Below are positions 1 through 5,929 of a stretch of DNA of 8,398 nt, one piece after another. Origin of the DNA: an uncultured Methylophaga sp. Lineage in GTDB: Bacteria; Pseudomonadota; Gammaproteobacteria; Nitrosococcales; Methylophagaceae. Within the stretch, counting starts at the first letter, position 1; each line of letters starts with the position of its first letter. The notes under the pieces were generated by a model. That model had not been told where the DNA came from. It made no database searches and saw only the letters and a list, made by a program, of their open reading frames with translations. Position numbers and translations under genes: made by a program. Where the stretch lies: NCBI GenBank assembly GCA_946885755.1, contig CAMPHB010000046.1:1-8398 (forward strand), written 5' to 3'.

Positions 1-759
1 GCGACGCTGGCGTTGCCGGTTTTAGGCTGGTACTGCTATCGCAACGGGCTGAAATACGCCCGCTGGTATGTGCTGGCCTGGTCTGTTTATACCGCCGGGC
101 TGATGGTCAGTGTGCTATCGGCCGGTACCAACTGGTTTGACTGGGGCATGAGTCCCTTGCTGCTGACCATGCTGGCCAGTTTACTGGAATCATTTATTCT
201 GATGCTGGCTTTGTCTGACAAATTCCGCCAAATCCGCAGTCAGTTTGAACAGGCGACGCTGGAGTCTCATCAGGACTCGCTGACCGGCGTTGGCAACCGG
301 CGTATGTTGCAGCGCTGGTTTAAACGCTGGCAGATGCAGCAAAGTGGGCGTTTATGGCTGCTGATGATTGATATTGATAATTTTAAAGTGATCAATGACA
401 CCTACGGTCACAGCGCAGGCGATCATATTCTGGAAAATCTGGCAGCGCTGATGTCTCAGCAAAGCCGGCCACAAGATCTGGTGATCCGCTACGGTGGTGA
501 AGAGTTTATTATGCTGATGGCAGCAGAAAACCAGCAGGCACCCATGCAACTAGCAGAGCGGCTACGCAGGCAGTTTGAACAACAGCCCTCGCGGCACCGG
601 GCACATTTTATTTATCACACCATCAGTATTGGTATCAGTGAGGTCAGCGATATCAGTGAAGCGGGGCTCGACGATGCCATTGAAGCGGCTGATAAAGCGA
701 TGTATCAGGCCAAACAGGCCGGTCGTAATCAACTACAAATCAGTATCGAGCCGGCATAA
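1..759 (+). CDS. Membrane-bound diguanylate cyclase (GGDEF), 5'-truncated by window edge
   Basis: Makes cyclic di-GMP from two GTP at the inner membrane. The frame is open to base 1, so the true start and any N-terminal sensor domain lie outside; the TTG at 13 is not taken as a start. The first ~70 residues hold hydrophobic segments (around WYVLAWSVYTAGLMVSVL and SPLLLTMLASLLESFILMLAL). They resemble the end of a 7TMR-DISM membrane sensor, whose last helix typically carries this E..ilLalaL pattern. A short linker leads to the GGDEF domain: DSLTGVGNRR, the metal/nucleotide-binding segment IDIDNFKVINDTYGHSAGD, and the active site GGEEF (bases 493-507). RPQD lies five residues before GGEEF and matches the RxxD product-inhibition site, so this looks like an active, feedback-inhibited cyclase. 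No EAL domain follows. The stop is TAA 757-759, with a terminator 40 bp downstream. The 7TMR-DISM assignment is less certain than the GGDEF one. Confidence 0.93.
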   Translation, partial: ATLALPVLGWYCYRNGLKYARWYVLAWSVYTAGLMVSVLSAGTNWFDWGMSPLLLTMLASLLESFILMLALSDKFRQIRSQFEQATLESHQDSLTGVGNRRMLQRWFKRWQMQQSGRLWLLMIDIDNFKVINDTYGHSAGDHILENLAALMSQQSRPQDLVIRYGGEEFIMLMAAENQQAPMQLAERLRRQFEQQPSRHRAHFIYHTISIGISEVSDISEAGLDDAIEAADKAMYQAKQAGRNQLQISIEPA

Positions 760-798
760 TCAGCATAAACCTGACTATCAGCAAACAAGGCTTTCAAT

Positions 799-825
799 AA
801 GCCCCGGCCGGTTCGGGCTTTTTTT
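799..825 (+). terminator. Rho-independent terminator after the diguanylate cyclase gene
   Basis: AAGCCC (799-804) pairs with GGGCTT (815-820) around a 10-nt GC-rich loop, and a run of seven T (819-825) follows. The position 40 bp after the GGDEF stop codon fits transcription termination and separates that gene from the lipoprotein gene. Confidence 0.8.
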
Positions 826-839
826 GTCTGACATTGGCG

Positions 840-869
840 TTGAGCGCAGCGAATTTACCGGCGTATAGT
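840..869 (+). promoter_or_regulatory. Candidate sigma70 promoter for the lipoprotein gene
   Basis: A -35-like TTGAGC (840-845) and a -10-like TATAGT (864-869) are separated by 18 bp. They match 4/6 and 5/6 of the consensus. The site lies between the upstream terminator and the lipoprotein start, where a promoter is expected; transcription would begin near 876. Confidence 0.5.
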
Positions 870-905
870 CAGTCTAAAAATTGATCATAAATGTCGGAGA
901 TCACA

Positions 906-1394
906 ATGAATTTTGTTGCTAAATCATTGCTGGTGATGCTGCTGATATTACCGCTGCTTAATGCCTGTGCATCGCGTACACAGGCCAATTACTATGCCGA
1001 TGAAGTCGGCTCGGTGATGGCGATTGAAGATGTCTGGGTGGTTTCATCACGTCTGGTGAAAATTGAAGGTCTGGGGCAGGATCGCCGGCCCGGCTGGGGT
1101 GCTGCGGTTGGTGCCACCGTTGCCGGGGCCACGGCTTATGGTATTACCGAAGCGGATAATCCGGCTGGTGTGGCGATTACCATTATTGCACTGATTGGTG
1201 GTGCGATTGCCGGTCAGTTTGTTGATGAAAAAGCCAAATCTGAACTGGGTGCCGAGTACATTCTTAACAAAGAAAACGGCGATAAGGTCGCTGTCGTACA
1301 AGCAATAGCAGACGAAGATGAGATGCTACCGCCACGCAGCGCAGCGGTGCTGATTCGTGGTAACGACGGCTATGTGCGTGTGGTGCCACAATAA
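906..1394 (+). CDS. SlyB-like glycine-zipper outer-membrane lipoprotein (17 kDa antigen family)
   Basis: Predicted outer-membrane lipoprotein of 162 residues. The ATG at 906 is preferred over the in-frame ATG at 891 because GGAGA (896-900) sits 5 nt before it, and because the protein then begins with a compact lipoprotein signal peptide: basic K6, a hydrophobic core and the lipobox LNAC with the acylated Cys at residue 21. The middle of the mature part carries two Gly/Ala-rich hydrophobic stretches (GWGAAVGATVAGATAYG and IALIGGAIAGQ), the glycine-zipper two-helix pattern of SlyB/Pcp/Rickettsia 17 kDa proteins. A soluble tail follows, with a VAVVQ strand and a VRVVPQ terminus also placed as in SlyB. 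SlyB-type proteins are linked to outer-membrane integrity, often under PhoPQ control, but nothing here shows that regulation. It appears monocistronic. Confidence is good for the family and moderate for orthology to slyB. Confidence 0.8.
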   Translation: MNFVAKSLLVMLLILPLLNACASRTQANYYADEVGSVMAIEDVWVVSSRLVKIEGLGQDRRPGWGAAVGATVAGATAYGITEADNPAGVAITIIALIGGAIAGQFVDEKAKSELGAEYILNKENGDKVAVVQAIADEDEMLPPRSAAVLIRGNDGYVRVVPQ

Positions 1395-1433
1395 GTCCGG
1401 ACAACACAACATCGGTTAATTTAGTTGCGGGCG

Positions 1434-1446
1434 GCCTATGCTAGGC
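1434..1446 (+). other. Short hairpin between lipoprotein and PLD genes
   Basis: GCCTA (1434-1438) and TAGGC (1442-1446) form a 5-bp stem with a 3-nt loop, 39 bp after the lipoprotein stop. Only a mixed TTCCTGATT follows, not a clean T-run, so it is at best a weak terminator. The rest of the 87-bp gap shows no convincing promoter. Confidence 0.3.
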
Positions 1447-1481
1447 TTCCTGATTAATGGATGAAAGAGAAATAAGCCCTA

Positions 1482-3611
1482 ATGAAATCTGATGTGATAA
1501 TCCGGCCCGGTGAAAATTGCTGGCAAACAGCACACGCCCAGCGGGCCAAGTTACTGATAGACGGCGAAAATTACTATCCGGTATTGCATCAGGCGATTCA
1601 GAATGCCCGTCACAGCATCATTATCGTTGCCTGGGATATCGATAGCCGGATGCGATTGACGCGCAGTGAGGCAGAGGATGAACAGCCTCAGGAACTCGGT
1701 CATTTACTGTGCAAAGTATTACAGCAAAATCCTGATTTAAATATTTACATCCTGAACTGGGATTGGGCCATGCTCTATACCTTTGAGCGTGAGTGGTTAC
1801 CCACTTACCGGCCGCTTTGGAAACATCAGCAACGCCTGCATTTTGAACTGGATGGACAATGCCCGTCGACCGCCTCGCAACATCAGAAAATTGTCGTCAT
1901 TGATAACCAGATCGCTTTTTGTGGAGGTTTTGATCTGGGTAAACATCGTTGGGATGGCCGCCAGCATTTGCCTGATGATGAACGGCGTATTGATCCTGAT
2001 AAACAAAGTTATCCGCCGTTTCATGATGTGCAATGGCTGGTTGATGGCCATGCCGCACAACAGCTCGGCGAACTGGCAAGACTGCGCTGGCAACGGGTGA
2101 CCGGTGAAACGCTGCCGGTACCGGAAAGCCCGGCAGATTGTTGGCCACAGCAATGTCAGCCGGATTTTACGGATATAGATATCGCTATCGCCCGCACTCA
2201 GGCGGCTTATCAGGATTTGCCGGAAATCCGCGAAGTTGAGCAACTGTATCTGGACAGTATCAAGTCGGCTGAAACGCTTATTTATATTGAAAATCAGTAT
2301 TTTACCAGTCATGCCATAGCCGAAGCGCTGGCGGCGAGCCTGCAATCAGAAACCGGACCGGATGTCGTGATGGTGTTGCCAAAAATGACCGGCGGCTGGC
2401 TGGAACAGCAAACCATGGATGTCTTACGGGCGCGTCTGATAAGGGTGTTGCTGGCTGCCGATCAGCATGATCGCTTGCGTATCTGTTTTCCGCACCGTGA
2501 TGCGTTGGGAGATACCTATATCAGTGTGCACAGTAAAACGATGATCATTGATGACAGGCTGCTGCGCGTTGGATCCAGCAATCTCAGTAACCGTTCGATG
2601 GGGCTGGATAGTGAATGTGATCTGGCTTTTGAAGCCAAAAATGATGGGCAACAAACGAAAATTGCGGATTTCCGGCATGACTTGTTGGCGGAACATTTTG
2701 GTTTGGAGATCAGCGAGTTCTGCACAATACTCAAGCAGGCCGGCTCGTTAAAAAATCTTATCGATGCCCGAGCTGGCAATGCCCACACTTTAAAACAACT
2801 TGACTGCAAAGTTGCTGAACTTAGCGACCAGTTGTTGCCTGATGCCAGCGTGATCGATCCAGAAAAACCGCTGCAAGCCGAAGATATGGCACGTTTGCTG
2901 GTACCCATCCAACAGCAAAACGCTTTCAAAAAACAATGGCATATCGGCGCGGCGGTATTGTTACTGGTGCTCTTGTTGACGGCCATCTGGCAATTTACGC
3001 CGCTCGGCGAATGGCTGAATAAAGAGAACTTACAATCAGCGGCAGAAACGATTCAACAACAACCGCTGGCACCGCTGATGATTTTGTTGGTGTTTGGTGT
3101 TTGCAGCTTGCTGGCGGTGCCAGTGAGTTTATTGATTATCGTTACCGTGGTGACGTTTGGTCCCTGGGCCGGCAGTGCTTACGCAATGGCGGGTTCTTTA
3201 CTGGGTGGTGTGCTGGGGTTTTGGGTCGGGCATTTGCTGGGTCGCGGTGGCGTCAGCCGACTGGCTGGCAATCGCATTAACCGGCTCAGCCGGCGTTTGA
3301 GTGAACAGGGGCTTATAGCGGTGATTACCGTGAGAATTGTGCCGGTGGCTCCGTTTACCGTTATCAATATGGTGGCCGGGGCTTCGCATATCAAATTGCG
3401 GGACTTTTTCTGGGGCACTCTGCTGGGCATGTTGCCGGCTATTGTTGCTTTATCGGCTTTTGCTGATTCGCTGGTGGCAACATTAAAACGGCCTGAACCG
3501 CAACAACTGGCCATTTTAGCGGCGGTGATTTTAGCAGTGGTTCTGATGACGCTGGGCCTGAAGAAAATTTTTGCGGCAAAGGCGGCCAGAGCTAATAAAG
3601 CCCAGGGCTAA
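1482..3611 (+). CDS. Phospholipase D-family protein fused to a C-terminal VTT (DedA/TVP38) membrane domain
   Basis: A 709-residue, two-module protein. Residues 1-415 are a phospholipase D superfamily domain with both catalytic HxKxxxxD motifs: H134/K136/D141 (HQKIVVID, followed by CGGFD) and H350/K352/D357 (HSKTMIID, followed by GSSNLSNRSMGLDSE). Both are complete, so phosphodiester hydrolysis or phosphatidyl transfer is expected. A linker (about 416-485) leads to a membrane segment at about 488-506 and then a VTT domain at about 535-665. That domain has the family's re-entrant hydrophobic segment with FGPWAG and its RIVPVAPFTVINMVAG block. A last hydrophobic helix covers about 676-695. VTT proteins include undecaprenyl-phosphate and phospholipid transporters or scramblases; here the domain may anchor the enzyme or handle its lipid. 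The start at 1482 has only a weak AAAGAGAA (1464-1471) upstream. The stop is 2 bp before the next gene, so the two are almost certainly cotranscribed. Without the VTT part it would be called cardiolipin-synthase-like; the substrate is unknown. Confidence 0.88.
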   Translation: MKSDVIIRPGENCWQTAHAQRAKLLIDGENYYPVLHQAIQNARHSIIIVAWDIDSRMRLTRSEAEDEQPQELGHLLCKVLQQNPDLNIYILNWDWAMLYTFEREWLPTYRPLWKHQQRLHFELDGQCPSTASQHQKIVVIDNQIAFCGGFDLGKHRWDGRQHLPDDERRIDPDKQSYPPFHDVQWLVDGHAAQQLGELARLRWQRVTGETLPVPESPADCWPQQCQPDFTDIDIAIARTQAAYQDLPEIREVEQLYLDSIKSAETLIYIENQYFTSHAIAEALAASLQSETGPDVVMVLPKMTGGWLEQQTMDVLRARLIRVLLAADQHDRLRICFPHRDALGDTYISVHSKTMIIDDRLLRVGSSNLSNRSMGLDSECDLAFEAKNDGQQTKIADFRHDLLAEHFGLEISEFCTILKQAGSLKNLIDARAGNAHTLKQLDCKVAELSDQLLPDASVIDPEKPLQAEDMARLLVPIQQQNAFKKQWHIGAAVLLLVLLLTAIWQFTPLGEWLNKENLQSAAETIQQQPLAPLMILLVFGVCSLLAVPVSLLIIVTVVTFGPWAGSAYAMAGSLLGGVLGFWVGHLLGRGGVSRLAGNRINRLSRRLSEQGLIAVITVRIVPVAPFTVINMVAGASHIKLRDFFWGTLLGMLPAIVALSAFADSLVATLKRPEPQQLAILAAVILAVVLMTLGLKKIFAAKAARANKAQG

Positions 3612-3613
3612 GG

Positions 3614-4300
3614 ATGCAGCTAAAGGCAGCCAGTTATAATATTCACGCCTGCATCGGCATTGATGGCCGGTTTGATCCGGCGCGAATCGCGGCAGTAATC
3701 CGTGAAATTGATGCCGATATTATTGCATTGCAGGAAGTTGAGCATCACTTGCTGGATAATGAAGATCTGCTTGATTATTTAGCCAGAACGACCGGTTATC
3801 AGGCGGTTGCCGGCCCCACCCTGATGCGTGAAACCCGTCACTACGGCAATGCCTTATTAACACGCTTACCGGTAATTCAGAGCCAGAGCCGCGATATTTC
3901 CGTTGAACCTTATGAACCACGGGCCGTTATCGAAGCGCAAATACAGGCGGCTGATAAAACCCTAACCGTGATGGCGACCCATCTCGGTTTGTGGCCCGCT
4001 GAACGGCGTATGCAGGTGCGGCAACTATTGTTATTACTGGAGCAGCAAAATACTGATATGACGCTGTTGCTGGGTGATTTGAACGAATGGTTTTTATGGG
4101 GCCGGCCACTGCGCTGGTTGCATAAGTTTTTCAGAAGTTCGCGACATATCCGCACTTACCCTGCTAATTTTCCGTTATTTTCTCTGGATCGTATCTGGGT
4201 ATCACCAGAACGTGCGTTACAGCATATTTACAGTCATCGTAGTCAATTAAGCCGGGCAGCTTCTGACCATTTACCAATAGTAACTCACCTCCACATTTGA
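3614..4300 (+). CDS. Endonuclease/exonuclease/phosphatase-family protein, partner of the PLD-VTT gene
   Basis: A 228-residue protein with the DNase I / sphingomyelinase-type metallophosphodiesterase fold and essentially no other domain. The hallmark residues are in order: N9 in SYNIH, E41 in LQEVE (metal ligand), H123 in ATHLG, D155 and N157 in GDLNEW, D192 in SLDRIWVS, and D218-H219 in the terminal SDHLP. There is no signal peptide or membrane helix, so it is probably cytoplasmic. The start ATG lies 2 bp after the PLD-VTT stop, with AGGG (3604-3607) inside the upstream gene as ribosome-binding site. Pairing with a phospholipase D-like gene suggests a phosphodiester or lipid-headgroup substrate, but sequence does not separate lipid phosphodiesterase from nuclease. 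No clear T-rich terminator follows; the nearest structure is the hairpin at 4313-4351. Confidence 0.88.
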   Translation: MQLKAASYNIHACIGIDGRFDPARIAAVIREIDADIIALQEVEHHLLDNEDLLDYLARTTGYQAVAGPTLMRETRHYGNALLTRLPVIQSQSRDISVEPYEPRAVIEAQIQAADKTLTVMATHLGLWPAERRMQVRQLLLLLEQQNTDMTLLLGDLNEWFLWGRPLRWLHKFFRSSRHIRTYPANFPLFSLDRIWVSPERALQHIYSHRSQLSRAASDHLPIVTHLHI

Positions 4301-4312
4301 AATTTATATGCG

Positions 4313-4351
4313 GGATATTTATTTTGCGCAAACTTATTGCGTGCAATATCC
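4313..4351 (+). other. Composite hairpin downstream of the endonuclease-family gene
   Basis: The outer stem GGATATT (4313-4319) pairs with AATATCC (4345-4351). The inner stem GCGCAA (4326-4331) pairs with TTGCGT (4337-4342, including one G-U) around a 5-nt loop. It lies 13 bp after the stop codon. No T-run follows, so it may protect an mRNA 3' end or act as a weak terminator. Confidence 0.4.
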
Positions 4352-4405
4352 ATGTTTAATATTAATTGTTCTGGTTGATAGATGAGGTGGCAGTAAAACA
4401 ACAAG

Positions 4406-4508
4406 TTAATGTAAGGATAGGATTTATATATTGTTCTTTGTCTTTCCGGCTTTTCTTAGTCGATCTGTTCCGCAATAAAAAAAATTACATTACAAAAATT
4501 TACATTAA
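4406..4508. repeat. Three copies of a TTACATTA-type motif upstream of the pilin gene
   Basis: TTAATGTAA (4406-4414) is the exact reverse complement of TTACATTAA (4500-4508), and a further TTACATTA stands at 4485-4492. The two direct copies start 15 bp apart and flank an A/T-rich spacer. Just before them is an A8 tract (4477-4484). The arrangement looks like a regulator-binding cluster for the downstream Tad locus; the cognate protein is unknown, and AT-rich chance similarity is possible. Confidence 0.35.
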
Positions 4509-4520
4509 AGCTTGAATTCG

Positions 4521-4532
4521 GGAAAAATTTCC
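4521..4532. promoter_or_regulatory. Small palindrome GGAAA-AA-TTTCC, possible operator
   Basis: GGAAA (4521-4525) and TTTCC (4528-4532) are perfect inverted arms with a 2-bp centre, about 95 bp before the pilin start. It lies between a weak -35-like TTGAAT (4512-4517) and -10-like TAAAAA (4535-4540), which could be an alternative promoter that it overlaps. The evidence is pattern only. Confidence 0.2.
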
Positions 4533-4568
4533 TTTAAAAACCATAGCTGCAGTGTGGTAAAGCAAAAG

Positions 4569-4598
4569 TTGCCAATTTAAGAAGCAACAAACTTTATT
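4569..4598 (+). promoter_or_regulatory. Candidate sigma70 promoter for the Tad pilus locus
   Basis: The -35-like TTGCCA (4569-4574, 5/6 match) and -10-like TTTATT (4593-4598, 4/6 match) are 18 bp apart. Transcription would start near 4605, giving a leader of about 23 nt that carries the GAGAGGGA ribosome-binding site (4613-4620). The location is right, but the -10 is poor and the region is AT-rich, so other promoters are possible. Confidence 0.35.
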
Positions 4599-4627
4599 TT
4601 TGTCATATTTCAGAGAGGGATGAAGAG

Positions 4628-4822
4628 ATGGAATTCAAACAAGCAAAAAATGCAGTAATGACGTTTCTGCGTGATGAAGAAGGTGCCAGCGGTATTGAGT
4701 ATGCATTGGTAGCCGCAATGGTTGCTGTTGCTTTGGTGTTGTTTGTGGAACCGGTTCGTACAGCGATCAGTACCGTTTTTACAGACATACAAGAAGCACT
4801 TGAAAGTAGCACCACCGAATAA
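4628..4822 (+). CDS. flp: Flp/Fap-type type IVb pilin, major Tad pilus subunit
   Basis: The structural subunit of the Tad (Flp) adhesive pilus. The 64-residue prepilin is a typical Flp size. It has a short hydrophilic charged leader ending in RDEEG, then the cleavage context G19|ASGIEYALVAAM, with Glu at mature position 5 (E24) followed by Tyr (Y25), the Flp signature. A single hydrophobic helix (about 25-42) and a short polar tail ending STTE follow. Processing at G19 would leave a 45-residue mature pilin. A strong ribosome-binding site GAGAGGGA (4613-4620) sits 7 nt before the ATG, stronger than that of any other gene in the locus except cpaB and the secretin, as expected for a major subunit. 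It is the first gene of the Tad cluster and is followed after 7 bp by the prepilin peptidase. Confidence 0.95.
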   Translation: MEFKQAKNAVMTFLRDEEGASGIEYALVAAMVAVALVLFVEPVRTAISTVFTDIQEALESSTTE

Positions 4823-4829
4823 CTTGTGA

Positions 4830-5372
4830 GTGGGCGCTTCAGTTTTTGAGATATTGAGTATCTCACTGATTGTATTGTGGTTAGTTAGCTGTGCATACAC
4901 TGATATTAAATGGCGAAAAATAGCTAATAGCCTGACGCTTGGTGCCTACTTGCCAGCATTGCTGGTATTAATAATGATGCAACAGACATTATTAGGGGCT
5001 TCTGTTTCAGCCGGCTTGTTGGCATGGCTGGTGGCGCTGGTCTTAACTTTGCCTGCTTATGCAGTCAATTGGCTGGGTGCCGGTGATGTAAAAATGCTAT
5101 CGGTGTTTGGCTTAATGACTGGGCTGCAATTTATGCTGTCCAGTTATGCCGTTGCCGGCATTTTGGCCGGGCTGATTGTGGTTTGTAGTTTGCTGGGCCG
5201 GCGCTATATACCCTATTTAAATTTACAGTTGAGCAAATTAGGCTGGCAATTACCTGCCGCCGCAATGATCAACGGCAAATCATTACCGTTCGGCGCTTTA
5301 TTGGCAGTCGGCGGTTTACTATTACTGGCTTTACATTTAACAGGGATCGTTAATGTGGTTGCAGTTGCATGA
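4830..5372 (+). CDS. cpaA: Type IVb prepilin peptidase, CpaA/TadV (A24 family)
   Basis: An inner-membrane aspartic protease that cleaves the Flp prepilin and TadE-type pseudopilins after Gly. It has 180 residues and is almost wholly hydrophobic with about six membrane helices. Both catalytic aspartates are present: D25 in AYTDIKWRKIAN and D86 in GAGDVKML (the GxGD motif, with K88). It lacks the N-methylation and Cys-rich domain of large PilD enzymes, as usual for CpaA. The start is uncertain. An in-frame TGA at 4827-4829 directly precedes GTG 4830, so GTG is the most upstream possible start, but there is no good Shine-Dalgarno sequence; TTG 4854 is an alternative. With 7 bp from the flp stop, it probably relies on translational coupling. 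Its stop overlaps the tadE start as ATGA (5369-5372). Confidence 0.9.
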   Translation: MGASVFEILSISLIVLWLVSCAYTDIKWRKIANSLTLGAYLPALLVLIMMQQTLLGASVSAGLLAWLVALVLTLPAYAVNWLGAGDVKMLSVFGLMTGLQFMLSSYAVAGILAGLIVVCSLLGRRYIPYLNLQLSKLGWQLPAAAMINGKSLPFGALLAVGGLLLLALHLTGIVNVVAVA

Positions 5373-5866
5373 AACGCACAAATTTCCCCTGTAAACCAAA
5401 CGCTCAGAAAGGCGCGGCTGCGATCGAAGCGGCGCTGATGTTTGTCATCTTTTTCAGCCTGTTTTATGCCATTGTCAGCTATTCCTTGCCGTTACTGATG
5501 GTGCAGGCATTTAATCATGCCGCAGCGTCTGGCGCGCGGGCCGGTGTAGCTGTTGAACCACAAACAGAGCAATGTGGTAATGGTAGTAATCTGGCTGCTT
5601 ACACTGCCTGCGTTGACAATCGTGTTAGAGAAGTTGTTGGTGACACATTGGCATGGTTGCCAGCATCGGCCAGCAATGAAGTCCTCAATGAAAATATCGA
5701 CATTGATTTTGATGAAGCAAATGATCTGTTGAATGTAACAGTCAGCTTTACCGGTTATCGGGATAACCCATTAATTCCGACGCTGACACTGCCGGGCATC
5801 GGTGATGTACCAAGATTACCTCAAGATTTAACAGGATCAGCAAGTGTCATGCTTCAGTGGCCTTAA
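5369..5866 (+). CDS. TadE-like pseudopilin
   Basis: A minor pilin-like protein of the Tad system, 165 residues. A basic leader of 15 residues ends in QKG. The processing site G15|AAAIEAALMF follows, with Glu at mature position 5 (E20), and then a single membrane helix (about 20-45), the TadE pattern. The C-terminal periplasmic part has two cysteines 12 residues apart (C69, C81) that could form a disulfide loop, and acidic and beta-rich segments (NIDIDFDEANDLLNVTVSF). It overlaps cpaA by 4 bp, so coupled translation is likely; there is no strong ribosome-binding site of its own. TadF is the alternative name, but its shortness and motif fit TadE better. No second TadE/F/G gene is in view. Confidence 0.8.
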   Translation: MKRTNFPCKPNAQKGAAAIEAALMFVIFFSLFYAIVSYSLPLLMVQAFNHAAASGARAGVAVEPQTEQCGNGSNLAAYTACVDNRVREVVGDTLAWLPASASNEVLNENIDIDFDEANDLLNVTVSFTGYRDNPLIPTLTLPGIGDVPRLPQDLTGSASVMLQWP

Positions 5867-5929
5867 AGCTTGCTGATAATTTAATGATGATAATAAACAG
5901 GCAATGGACTGTCATATCGGGGGAGAGTA

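Noticed and set aside
575..868. 97-codon + strand open frame overlapping the end of the cyclase gene and the terminator
   Set aside because: It lies in another frame of the GGDEF coding region, runs through the terminator hairpin, and its translation resembles no protein family.
891..905. Upstream in-frame ATG (891) as the lipoprotein start
   Set aside because: It would place the GGAGA ribosome-binding site inside the gene and add five polar residues before the signal peptide; ATG 906 fits better.
1797..2345. 182-codon minus-strand open frame inside the PLD gene
   Set aside because: It is entirely antisense to the conserved HKD-containing gene, with no ribosome-binding site and no recognisable domain.
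4554..4573. Sigma54-type promoter (TGG...TTGC) before flp
   Set aside because: The GG and GC dinucleotides are 13 bp apart instead of the required 10, and the -24 element is incomplete.
5867..5929. Internal promoter between the tadE-like gene and cpaB (TTGCTG and GATAAT repeats)
   Set aside because: The TTGCTG at 5870 and the GATAAT/TAATAA blocks are spaced at 13-15 bp, too short; the gap is 63 bp and AT-rich, so matches are weak.
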